Below are positions 29,074 to 37,153 of a stretch of 57,889 nucleotides of DNA, one piece after another; the first letter of the stretch is position 1; each line of letters starts with the position of its first letter. This DNA is from an uncultured Desulfovibrio sp. Lineage in GTDB: Bacteria; Desulfobacterota; Desulfovibrionia; Desulfovibrionales; Desulfovibrionaceae. The notes below the pieces were generated by a model that saw only the letters and a program-made list of their open reading frames with translations, ran no database searches and had not been told where the DNA came from. The stretch covers positions 1 to 57,889 of the forward strand of contig CAMQVJ010000004.1 in NCBI GenBank assembly GCA_947038175.1, given 5' to 3'. The position numbers were made by a program, and so were the translations under genes.

Positions 29074-30276
29074 TTATTTTGCTTGCGGTAATTCCACAAC
29101 CTGCCAAGGCAAGCCGTGTTTGTTAAGCTCTTCCATGAATGGGTCTGGATCAAGTTGTTCCATATTCCATACACCTGGCTTCATCCATTTATCTTGTACC
29201 ATCATCATGGCGCCAATCATCGCAGGTACGCCAGTTGTGTAGGAAATGGCTTGAGAGCCAAGTTCTTCATAACATTTTTCATGCTGACAAATATTATACA
29301 CATAAAAAGTACGTTCTTTACCGTCTTTCACACCTTGCATTACGCAACCGATGCAGGTCTTTCCTTTTGTCAATGGACCAAGGGACGCAGGGTCTGGCAA
29401 AAGATTTGCAAGGAACTGAATAGGCACAATGGATTGACCTTTGTAGTCAATAGGTTCAATACCAAGAAGCCCAACTCCACCAAAAACTTTTAGGTGATTG
29501 ATATAGTTGTCAGAGAAGGTCATCCAGAAACGAGCACGGCGAATACCTTTCAAGTTTTGCACCAAAGACTCTAATTCTTCGTGATATAAAAGGAAGCAAT
29601 TTTTTGGCCCAATAGCATCAGGAAAATCAAAGGACATTTTATAGGAAAGAGGATCTGTCTGTACCCATTCGCCACGTTCCCAATAGCGTCCTTTTGCGGT
29701 AACTTCACGAATATTAATTTCTGGGTTGAAATTAGTAGCAAAAGGTAGACCATGGTCTCCCGCATTTGCATCAATAATATCAAGCACATGAATTTCATCT
29801 AAAAGGTGTTTCTGTGCATAGGCACAAAAAACATTGGTAACGCCAGGGTCAAAGCCACTACCAAGAAGAGCCATAAGGCCTTTCTCTTTGAATTTTTCTT
29901 GATAAGCCCATTGCCATTTATATTCAAATTTTGCTTCATCAAGAGGCTCATAGTTTGCGGTATCAAGATAATGCACGCCACATTCAAGGCACGCATCCAT
30001 AATGGTGAGATCTTGATAAGGAAGAGCAACATTAATAACAAGCTTAGGTTGTACTTTATTAATAAGCGCAACTAATTCAGGCACAGAATCCGCATCAACA
30101 GAGCAAGTATCAATATGAACGCCATAACGCTCTTTCACTGCGCTTGCTATTGCATCGCATTTTGACTTTGTGCGGCTTGCTAAACAAATTTCAGTAAAAA
30201 CTTCTTTTACTTGTGCACACTTATGTACAACAACAGAACTAACGCCACCTGCACCAATGATTAAAACTTTTGCCAT
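29074..30276 (-). CDS. Saccharopine-dehydrogenase-family enzyme, probably carboxynorspermidine/carboxyspermidine dehydrogenase
   Basis: A 400-aa enzyme with an N-terminal Rossmann nucleotide-binding motif (KVLIIGAGGVSSVVVHKCAQ) and family segments GVHYLDTANYEP, GLMALLGSGFDPGVTNVFCAY and GDHGLPFATNFNPEINIREV. This subgroup (CANSDH, often labelled LYS1) reductively condenses aspartate semialdehyde with putrescine or 1,3-diaminopropane to carboxy-(nor)spermidine, which a separate decarboxylase (NspC) converts to the polyamine. The neighbour upstream on the same strand is arginine decarboxylase, which supports polyamine over lysine metabolism. AAGGAG precedes the ATG. A palindromic element now separates it from speA, and a terminator follows. 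nspC and speB are not in the window. Confidence 0.88.
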   Translation of the reverse strand: MAKVLIIGAGGVSSVVVHKCAQVKEVFTEICLASRTKSKCDAIASAVKERYGVHIDTCSVDADSVPELVALINKVQPKLVINVALPYQDLTIMDACLECGVHYLDTANYEPLDEAKFEYKWQWAYQEKFKEKGLMALLGSGFDPGVTNVFCAYAQKHLLDEIHVLDIIDANAGDHGLPFATNFNPEINIREVTAKGRYWERGEWVQTDPLSYKMSFDFPDAIGPKNCFLLYHEELESLVQNLKGIRRARFWMTFSDNYINHLKVFGGVGLLGIEPIDYKGQSIVPIQFLANLLPDPASLGPLTKGKTCIGCVMQGVKDGKERTFYVYNICQHEKCYEELGSQAISYTTGVPAMIGAMMMVQDKWMKPGVWNMEQLDPDPFMEELNKHGLPWQVVELPQAK

Positions 30277-30308
30277 TTTTTTCTCCTTAGCTATATTAAA
30301 GACGCTAT

Positions 30309-30460
30309 ATGTTTATAATGATAGAAAACTCTCCACCAAAGGCATAATTTCCTTTGGAAACCTCATATTTTAGTGTTATCTGTGAACTTTGTTTACAAAA
30401 AACACATATTGTGGGGTTTGGGGAGTTCAACTCCCCAAAAAAAGTAAATTAGAATAACAT
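30309..30460 (+). repeat. Palindromic MITE/REP-like element, copy C (between polyamine genes)
   Basis: The left end ATGTTTATAATGAT resembles the family's terminus, but the first palindrome is missing. CTCTCCACC then leads into the AAAGG...CCTTT palindrome, followed by the conserved AAACCTCATATTTTAG, the near-palindrome TGTGAACTTTGTTTACA and GGGGAGTTCAACTCCCC. The right terminal repeat AAATTAGAATAACAT lies at 30446-30460. It occupies most of the 269-bp gap between speA and the dehydrogenase gene. Confidence 0.8.
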
Positions 30461-30545
30461 GGGAAGCCCCAAGTTACACGCTTAAGATACGCCTAGTACA
30501 ATAATATTATATAAACCTATACTATACCAGTACATATTCAAAATC

Positions 30546-32468
30546 TTATCTTTCAAAATATGTATAACCACGCATACCATTTTCAAAGGCTTGCATAATA
30601 TCAAATCTATCGGAAGGGCTAATGTCTTTTCGACGCACGGCTCGTTCAGCTGAGTGTCTAATATTTTCAAGAATGCGACGAGGTTCATATTCAACATACG
30701 CTAAAATATCAGAAACAGAATCCCCTGTAACTTCGCGTACAAATTCATAAGAACCATTTTCGTCAATACGAATAGAAACCACGTTCGTATCTCCAAGCAG
30801 ATTATGCAAATCGCCGAGAGTTTCTTGATACGCACCAACAAGGAACGCACCAAGGTAATATTCTTCACCTTCTTTTAGGGAGTGTAGCTCAAGAGTTGTC
30901 TTCACGCCTTGAGGGTCGATAAAGCGAGCGATACGCCCATCACTATCACAAGTCATATCCGATAAGATACCTTGTCTCTCGGGGAATTCATCAAGACGAT
31001 GTATAGGCATAATTGGAAAGACTTGGTCAATAGCCCAAGAGTCAGGCAAAGATTGAAAGACACTAAAATTGCAATAATAAATATCTGCAAGTGTGGCATC
31101 AATTTCTTGTAATTCCTTAGGAACTGTTTTCAACTTAGTTTTTTCAGTAGCGATAGAGCGCATAATAGCCCAAAAATAACGTTCTGCCATAGTGCGCTGA
31201 CGTAATGTCACTCGCCCACCAAGGAACATTTGACGCATTTCATCATAATAATACATCGCATCATTATAACATTCTTGCAAACTGCGTAGATTAATGGCTT
31301 GAAGCGTATCTTTGAGATTATGAACAGGTTCTGGAAAATCCTCTCCTAACTCTTCGGGTAAATTACCCGCTTCAATTAAACTCACGTCTAAAATATTGAA
31401 AAGAAGTATGGAGTAATACGCCACCGTCGCACGACCAGATTCCGTAATAATATGAGGATGATCAATTTCTTGCTCATTCAAAATAGTCATTACAGATTCA
31501 ACAACGTCGGTACAATACTCATTAAGCGAATAGTTACGAGAGCTTTCATAGTTTGTATGCGAACCATCGTAGTCAACAGCAAGTCCACCACCAAGGTCAA
31601 TATACCCCATAGGTGCGCCTTCCTGAACAAGCCCTGCATAAATGCGTGAAGCTTCCATAACGGCAGAACGTATATCTCTAATATTAGGAACTTGTGAACC
31701 AAGATGATAATGCAATAGTCTCAAACAATTGAGCATGTCTTTGTCTTTTAATTTATCGACAACATCAACGATTTGAGCTGATGTTAAACCAAAAGAAGAG
31801 CGTTCGCCACCAGATTCAGACCAATGTCCACTAGTTGCTTTTGCGCTTAATTTTACACGCACACCAATTTTAGGTTTGATGCCGAGTAATTTTGCTCGTG
31901 ATAAAATAGTATCCAGTTCACCTGGCATTTCAAGCACAAAAAAGCAGTTTAAACCAAGACGCATGGCGTGCAAACCAAGGTCAATAAATTCTTCATCTTT
32001 ATAGCCATTACAAATAAGGCAAGCTTCATGGCTTTTGATTTGGGAAACCGCAGCGATAAGCTCAGCTTTAGACCCAACCTCCATCCCATGATGATACGCT
32101 GCGCCATATTCGGCAATTTCTTCAACAACTTGCTGCTGTTGATTAACCTTAATAGGAAAAACACCGCGGTATTTTCCCTTATAACCAAGCTCTGAAATTG
32201 CAGCCCTAAAGGACTGGTGCAAAAGTGCAATTTGAGAATCTAAAATATTCTCAATACGTAAAAGCACAGGCATATCATAGCCACGTTCTTTTACTTCTTT
32301 AATAACTTCTAAGACACTAACTTCAGGACTACCCTCACGCCCATAAGGACGGATAACAGTTTCACCATCAGAATTAATATCGAAATAACCAGCACCCCAA
32401 TTGCGAATACCATACAGCTCAACAGAATCTTCGCTGTCCCATTTACGGCTTGCTCTTTTTTTGCCCAA
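30546..32468 (-). CDS. speA: Biosynthetic arginine decarboxylase (TTG start)
   Basis: A PLP-dependent fold III decarboxylase of about 640 aa that makes agmatine from arginine, the first step of polyamine synthesis. Signatures: SVELYGIRNWGAGYFDIN near the start, YRGVFPIKVNQQQQVVEE (PLP-lysine region), GYKDEEFIDLGLHAMRLG, YIDLGGGLAVDYDGS and HIITESGRATVAYYS. The frame is open further upstream, but those extra residues are a translated AT-rich leader. A TTG at 32468 has GAGGAG 6 nt upstream and gives LGKKRASRKWDSEDS, the usual SpeA N-terminus. The ATG seen 4 nt earlier is out of frame. It belongs with the carboxynorspermidine dehydrogenase gene downstream. Confidence 0.95.
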   Translation of the reverse strand: MGKKRASRKWDSEDSVELYGIRNWGAGYFDINSDGETVIRPYGREGSPEVSVLEVIKEVKERGYDMPVLLRIENILDSQIALLHQSFRAAISELGYKGKYRGVFPIKVNQQQQVVEEIAEYGAAYHHGMEVGSKAELIAAVSQIKSHEACLICNGYKDEEFIDLGLHAMRLGLNCFFVLEMPGELDTILSRAKLLGIKPKIGVRVKLSAKATSGHWSESGGERSSFGLTSAQIVDVVDKLKDKDMLNCLRLLHYHLGSQVPNIRDIRSAVMEASRIYAGLVQEGAPMGYIDLGGGLAVDYDGSHTNYESSRNYSLNEYCTDVVESVMTILNEQEIDHPHIITESGRATVAYYSILLFNILDVSLIEAGNLPEELGEDFPEPVHNLKDTLQAINLRSLQECYNDAMYYYDEMRQMFLGGRVTLRQRTMAERYFWAIMRSIATEKTKLKTVPKELQEIDATLADIYYCNFSVFQSLPDSWAIDQVFPIMPIHRLDEFPERQGILSDMTCDSDGRIARFIDPQGVKTTLELHSLKEGEEYYLGAFLVGAYQETLGDLHNLLGDTNVVSIRIDENGSYEFVREVTGDSVSDILAYVEYEPRRILENIRHSAERAVRRKDISPSDRFDIMQAFENGMRGYTYFER

Positions 32469-32623
32469 TTCATTCTCCTCGAAGAATATAAAATAGTATA
32501 ATAAAATAAGTACGATAAAATAAAAATAAAACATACTTAGAACCATTATAAATCACACACTTAGAATACATTAAAACTTTCACATTGTCACTTATTTTTT
32601 AAGGTGCACAGAATCTTGATTTC

Positions 32624-32740
32624 ATGTCATTTTAATTTGTTCTTTTGGGGGAGTTGCCCCCCATCTGAGCTCTCTAAGTAAAATCATCTCTCAAAAATTT
32701 TACAAAAACAGAGAGGGGTGAACGACACAACCCCTCAAAA
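32624..32740 (-). repeat. Palindromic MITE/REP-like element, copy D (reverse-oriented fragment)
   Basis: ATGTCATTTTAATTT (32624-32638), then TGTTCTTTTGGGGGAGTTG and CCCCCCATCTGAGCTCTCTA, aligns with the reverse complement of copy A's right end. Further on, GAGGGGT...ACCCCTC (about 32714-32736) forms another hairpin. The rest of the unit is absent or diverged. It ends about 15 bp before the flgE sigma-54 promoter. Confidence 0.7.
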
Positions 32741-32754
32741 GAAAAAATCTCACT

Positions 32755-32771
32755 TTGGCACGATTTATGCT
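32755..32771 (+). promoter_or_regulatory. Sigma-54 promoter for flgE
   Basis: TTGGCACG-ATTT-ATGCT: the -24 GG (32757-32758) and the -12 GC (32769-32770) are separated by exactly 10 nt, and TGGCACG is a perfect -24 box. Hook genes are commonly sigma-54 dependent. The start would lie near 32782, giving a leader of about 175 nt before flgE. An NtrC-type activator should be required. Confidence 0.85.
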
Positions 32772-32958
32772 TATAACACTGTGAAGATGAAAAGTAGGAA
32801 AAATTTTCCTATCTTATTTAAAACCGAATATTTACTGCTGTACCCATTCACAGGTAATTCCGATTATTTGAGAATGAAAAGGATATAATTCTGAATATCT
32901 GCAACATATCGAAATATTTGATTAATAGCTATGTTTACAACCATGCAGGAGAAACGCC

Positions 32959-34473
32959 ATGATGCAAGGTCTATACACAAGCTCTACGGGAATGCAAACC
33001 CATAGCCAAGGACTTGGCATTATTGGGAATAATTTAGCAAACACAAATACCGTAGGGTTTAAGCAGCAACTTATGCTGTTTGATAATCTACAAAGCAAAG
33101 ACTTACCCGCAGGTGCAGGCTTTGGGCTTGAATCCAAGCAAGTTGGATACGGTTCTCATATTGGCTATACCCGCACTCTCTTTTCACCTGGAGCCCTTGC
33201 CGCCGCAGACAATATGACCGATTTAGCTATCGGTGGTAAAGGATTTTTTCAGGTCACCGACGGAGGGGAAACACATTACACAAGAGCTGGCAACTTTCAC
33301 TTTGACCAAGACGGCATCATGCGCACCCCTTCAAATAAAGCCCTCTCAGGTATTCCCATTATAGACGGAGTGGAAACAGGCGGACTTGGAGAAATTGATC
33401 TTGGTGCCAACAATGGCGCACTTGCCACAGATCCTGCAAAAGCAACGACACAGCTCAGCCCATTTGTAAATATGTATGCAAAAACAGACACTTTTACAAA
33501 CGAAGAAGACCCCTATTTTGCCATGATTCAATCATGGGACGGAACAAAAAGCCCTCCCATTTCAGGTTCCAATTCTGTAGGGTTTCACTACTACGATGCC
33601 GCAGGTGTTAAACAAAATTTACAACTCCATTTTGACCAAGCAAGCACAGTCAACGGCGAACAAGTTTATGAATACGCCGTTACCATGGATCCTAAACTTG
33701 ATGGACGAGCAGGCTATGCGGATACAAAAAGCGCAGGGCTACTCATGTCCGGCACCATGACATTTTCACCAGCAGGTGAACTTGTCAACATGAACTCTTT
33801 TGCTCCGAGCGGGGGCGACCTTACAACTCCAGCAGGTTGGTCGCTTGCAGGACTTACAGGTGGACTACCTAATCTTGCTATCACGCAAAAAGGACAAGCA
33901 GCCCAAAATATTAGCATAAACCTTGGTATAAAAGGGAAAAGCGATGCATGGACAAATAAAACAGGCGACCCGATAGCAGGCATCACTGCAGATGCAATTG
34001 GAAAAGATTTCACTGGCTTACCAGGAATGACTGATCCTATAATCGATAATAATGCTACCACAGCCCTGAAAACGTCCTCAGCACTCAAAGACCTACAACA
34101 AGACGGCTACCCTCTCGGTGATTTATCGATTTTACATATCGACAATGAAGGCATAGTCCATGCAGGATACACCAACGGACAAAGCCACGAACTCTATCGT
34201 ATACCCATATTTCGCTTCACAAGTGAAGATGGTCTACGCCGTGATGGCGACAACCTCTACAGCTACACAGACGACGCTGGAAAAATGGAACACGGTGTTG
34301 CTGGAACAGAAAACTATGGGAAAGTTTACAGCAACAGTCTTGAACAATCCAATGTCGATATGTCTCGAGAAATGGTGAACATGATAGTTGTCCAACGTGG
34401 CTTTCAAAGTAACAGTAAAAGTATGCAAACTATTGATACTATGATTCAAAAGGCTATTGAAATGAAAAGGTAA
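32959..34473 (+). CDS. flgE: Flagellar hook protein FlgE
   Basis: A 504-aa flagellar axial protein. The N-terminus MMQGLYTSSTGMQTHSQGLG followed by IIGNNLANTNTVGFKQQ is the rod/hook D0 motif. LAIGGKGFFQVTDGGETHYTRAGNFHFDQDG-type sequence marks the FlgE core. The C-terminus (NYGKVYSNSLEQSNVDMSRE, MVNMIVVQRGFQSNSKSMQT) is the matching D0 helix. The protein forms the universal joint linking rod and filament. AGGAG lies 6-8 nt before the ATG ATG. It is transcribed from a sigma-54 promoter and ends in its own terminator; no other flagellar gene is in the window, and no FlgD is adjacent. Confidence 0.96.
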   Translation: MMQGLYTSSTGMQTHSQGLGIIGNNLANTNTVGFKQQLMLFDNLQSKDLPAGAGFGLESKQVGYGSHIGYTRTLFSPGALAAADNMTDLAIGGKGFFQVTDGGETHYTRAGNFHFDQDGIMRTPSNKALSGIPIIDGVETGGLGEIDLGANNGALATDPAKATTQLSPFVNMYAKTDTFTNEEDPYFAMIQSWDGTKSPPISGSNSVGFHYYDAAGVKQNLQLHFDQASTVNGEQVYEYAVTMDPKLDGRAGYADTKSAGLLMSGTMTFSPAGELVNMNSFAPSGGDLTTPAGWSLAGLTGGLPNLAITQKGQAAQNISINLGIKGKSDAWTNKTGDPIAGITADAIGKDFTGLPGMTDPIIDNNATTALKTSSALKDLQQDGYPLGDLSILHIDNEGIVHAGYTNGQSHELYRIPIFRFTSEDGLRRDGDNLYSYTDDAGKMEHGVAGTENYGKVYSNSLEQSNVDMSREMVNMIVVQRGFQSNSKSMQTIDTMIQKAIEMKR

Positions 34474-34504
34474 CACAGAAATTACCTCTTAGTTGAAAAG
34501 CTTA

Positions 34505-34540
34505 AGCCCTATTCCTTGGCGTTGGAATAGGGCTATTTTT
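34505..34540 (+). terminator. Terminator of flgE
   Basis: AGCCCTATTCC (34505-34515) pairs with GGAATAGGGCT (34524-34534), 11 bp with an 8-nt loop, followed by ATTTTTATTTTT. Confidence 0.92.
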
Positions 34541-34705
34541 ATTTTTACTAGCTAATTATAAACTAAATTGCACTATTAGGGGAAACAAAAAAGTATCTCA
34601 AAAACATTTTCCCCCTCCCTCACAAATTCCTTTTCGATAATTCTACTTGCCCATCACTCAATAAAAAAGTATACATATACATTACCTGCACACAAGGAAT
34701 ATGAA

Positions 34706-35044
34706 ATGGAACAAATGCTTTTAAAAATGGCTCACCAACTCGACCAAATGGATCAAGCATCCCTTGAATCTCTTTGGGAAAAATACGCCCAAATTGTGAA
34801 TGCTTTTGAACCAACAAGCCGTTGGGAAGAAGCCGTTCTCGTGCTTTCGTTTATTCAAGCGAAAAACTGGAAGAACCAATTATTTAATACACAGTGGGCA
34901 ATGCGGTCTAAATCGTCTGCACATGTTGATTTAGACTTGGCAGGAACCTCGCAAGAATTTAGTGGTATGATGGAAGAATTTTCTAAAAAAGAAAAGAAAA
35001 AAGAAAAAGCCACTGTCTTGCAATTCGACCCTAAATCAACCTAA
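34706..35044 (+). CDS. Small conserved-looking hypothetical protein
   Basis: A 112-aa acidic-to-basic protein, predicted largely helical: MEQMLLKMAHQLDQMDQASL and LWEKYAQIVNAFEPTSRWEE followed by AVLVLSFIQAKNWKNQLFN. A run of Lys/Glu (FSKKEKKKEKATVLQF) lies near the C-terminus. No signal peptide or membrane segment. AAGGA stands 6-8 nt upstream of the ATG. Codon use matches its neighbours, so it is very probably real. The function is not recognised. It follows flgE by 230 bp but past a terminator, so it is unlikely to be part of the hook transcript. Confidence 0.8.
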   Translation: MEQMLLKMAHQLDQMDQASLESLWEKYAQIVNAFEPTSRWEEAVLVLSFIQAKNWKNQLFNTQWAMRSKSSAHVDLDLAGTSQEFSGMMEEFSKKEKKKEKATVLQFDPKST

Positions 35045-35164
35045 TTCCCCTGTCTTTTATATTATAAATTATTTTATTTAAACATATTCCAATATTTATC
35101 TTGTTATATTTCAAAAAATAGGTAAAATCCAAAAATAATCAATAATAAAGGCAAGGTAAAACGC

Positions 35165-35593
35165 ATGGCATTATTAGAAGTATCTGGTTCTTTGATGGTT
35201 ACATTGTACATTGATGTGTTGGAAAGTGACAAAGAAAATTTTTCTAAACATCTTGATCACCACCTAAAGTCTGATAACTGGGCAAAACCGCTTGAAAGCA
35301 ACTGTGTTTATTTCAAAGACAATTATATTGTTGATGATGCCACAGATTTTGAAGTGACTAAAGATACTTTTGCAAGTGATTTGCAAGATCTTTTCAATGT
35401 TTCAACAACACAGCTTGTAAAACATTGCTCAAGTAAGGAACCTATGCAAGGTGTTGCCCAACTTGGCAACCTTGGACACGTCGTCTTCAATATAAAATTT
35501 GACAAGAAGAAGAGCGCCTTTACAGTAACTTCCTCTAAATATACAAGCTATGGTGACAGCCCAGACCTTTTTGCTCAATTTGAAAACGCATAA
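35165..35593 (+). CDS. Hypothetical protein, function not recognised
   Basis: A 142-aa soluble protein (MALLEVSGSLMVTLYIDVLE..., ...GHVVFNIKFDKKKSAFTVTS) with a mixed alpha/beta look and a Cys at two places, no signal peptide. AAGGCAAGG precedes the ATG. It lies 120 bp after another small unknown gene in the same direction and has its own terminator at 35623-35660. I do not recognise a family. Confidence 0.8.
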   Translation: MALLEVSGSLMVTLYIDVLESDKENFSKHLDHHLKSDNWAKPLESNCVYFKDNYIVDDATDFEVTKDTFASDLQDLFNVSTTQLVKHCSSKEPMQGVAQLGNLGHVVFNIKFDKKKSAFTVTSSKYTSYGDSPDLFAQFENA

Positions 35594-35622
35594 ACACAAA
35601 TTTTCTGTGTTCGACAATTTAG

Positions 35623-35660
35623 AATCATTTACTAGAAACTTTTAGTAAATGATTTTTTCT
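35623..35660 (+). terminator. Intrinsic terminator after the 142-aa gene
   Basis: AATCATTTACTA (35623-35634) pairs with TAGTAAATGATT (35643-35654), 12 bp with an 8-nt loop, followed by TTTT. Confidence 0.88.
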
Positions 35661-35774
35661 ATGAGTTCCCCCAAGAAAAAGAGGGGGAATTGTGAACGCA
35701 ATAAATACTCGTAATATCAACGAATGAGCACAATACTCCTGCTCATACAAACACAAAAAACATATGGAGAATAT

Positions 35775-36899
35775 ATGCAAGAAAAATTAGAATACCGCTC
35801 TTTTTTAGGTTTATTACTTTTTGTGAGCATTGTTTTTTTTGCACTACTCGCCCCATTTTTTAATGTAATATTCTGGGCAGTTGCCATTGCAATAGTATTC
35901 ACTCCCTTACAAAACAGAATCTTAGCGTATACCAAGCGACCGAATATTTCAGCGCTTATCACCTTAAGTCTTTGTTCTTTTATCGTTGTGCTTCCTTTTC
36001 TTTTTGTCGCAAATTCCTTTTTAAACCAAGGTCTAACATTATATAAAGAATTGCAAACGGGGCAAGTTAACCTCAATCTCTATTTTGAAGAAATAAAACA
36101 AGCCTTTCCAGGTATGCAAGATTTCCTCAATAAAATAGGCCTTAACCCTGCTGAAATAAACAGTAAACTCGGTGAAGCCGCACTTTTTATAAGCAAGTTT
36201 ATCGCTCAACACACAGTGAGCATCGGACAAGGTACACTGACACTCGTGGTTCAAATTGGTATTTTACTTTATATTGCCTTTTTTATGCTCCGTGACAATA
36301 AACAGCTTATAGAATATTTACATTTGGCATTACCACTTGGTGAAGAGCGAGAGGCTTTATTCTTCAGTAAATTTTCTGAAGTAACCCGTGCGACAATAAA
36401 AGGCAGCTTAGTTGTTGCTATTGTCCAAGGTGCTCTCGGTGGTTTTATTTTTTGGGCACTTGATATTCGTGCAGCGCTCTTATGGGGGGTTATTATGACC
36501 TTTCTTTCTCTTGTACCCATGATTGGCGCTGGTTTTGTTTGGTTGCCTGTGGCTCTTTACTTATTCGCCATAGGAGATTTCACATCAGCAAGCATACTCG
36601 TCATCTTTGGCGTCATGGTTATTGGTTTGGTAGACAACATTTTACGCCCGACCCTTGTGGGACGTGATACAAAACTACCCGACTATATAGTTCTCTTATC
36701 CACCCTTGGCGGCTTTACCATGTTTGGACTAAACGGTTTTGTCATTGGGCCACTTATTGCCGCATTGTTTATTACTTCATGGAATATTTTTATAAAAGAA
36801 TTCAACTTTGAAAAAGCACGTCCTCTTGACGTGCAAGAAGAAAATACACCGCAAGAAGTAAGTAAAAATGAGACAGATAATAAGAGCATAAACAAATAG
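35775..36899 (+). CDS. AI-2E/PerM-family transporter
   Basis: A 374-aa polytopic inner-membrane protein. Hydrophobic helices: FLGLLLFVSIVFFALLAPFF, the FNVIFWAVAIAIVFTPL pair, a coiled loop, FFMLRDNKQLIEYLHLALPL, and a C-terminal set with FLSLVPMIGAGFVWLPVALYL and GLVDNILRPTLVGRDTKLPD. The last is the family signature (DNxLRPxLVG). Members include TqsA (AI-2 export), PerM and Na+/H+ antiporters, so the substrate cannot be named. I prefer the ATG at 35775 (GGAGAATAT before it) to the frame start at 35724. A terminator follows; it appears monocistronic. Confidence 0.92.
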   Translation: MQEKLEYRSFLGLLLFVSIVFFALLAPFFNVIFWAVAIAIVFTPLQNRILAYTKRPNISALITLSLCSFIVVLPFLFVANSFLNQGLTLYKELQTGQVNLNLYFEEIKQAFPGMQDFLNKIGLNPAEINSKLGEAALFISKFIAQHTVSIGQGTLTLVVQIGILLYIAFFMLRDNKQLIEYLHLALPLGEEREALFFSKFSEVTRATIKGSLVVAIVQGALGGFIFWALDIRAALLWGVIMTFLSLVPMIGAGFVWLPVALYLFAIGDFTSASILVIFGVMVIGLVDNILRPTLVGRDTKLPDYIVLLSTLGGFTMFGLNGFVIGPLIAALFITSWNIFIKEFNFEKARPLDVQEENTPQEVSKNETDNKSINK

Positions 36900-36933
36900 A
36901 ATGACAAATAGAATAATACAGTAAGAGCATAAT

Positions 36934-36965
36934 AAAAAGGGAGGCAAAAACCTCCCTTTCCTTTT
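36934..36965 (+). terminator. Terminator of the PerM-family gene
   Basis: AAAGGGAGG (36936-36944) and CCTCCCTTT (36951-36959) form a 9-bp stem with a 6-nt loop, followed by CCTTTTT. Confidence 0.85.
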
Positions 36966-37153
36966 TAAAGCATAGCTAGAACTCAAACTAAAATATATGT
37001 ATAGGGCAAAGTGCTATACCACTAAATCTTTATTTATCTTAGATTATATGCGTCACTCATAGCAAGTAATACAAGCCCGCAAAAATACTGTATTGTGCAA
37101 CCCTGCAAATACTAAGATACATATAATACATTTGAAAACCATACTTCTCTATT

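Noticed and set aside
32465-32473. ATG just upstream of the chosen speA start
   Set aside because: It is in a different frame and would encode an unrelated peptide; the in-frame TTG fits both the ribosome site and the SpeA N-terminus.
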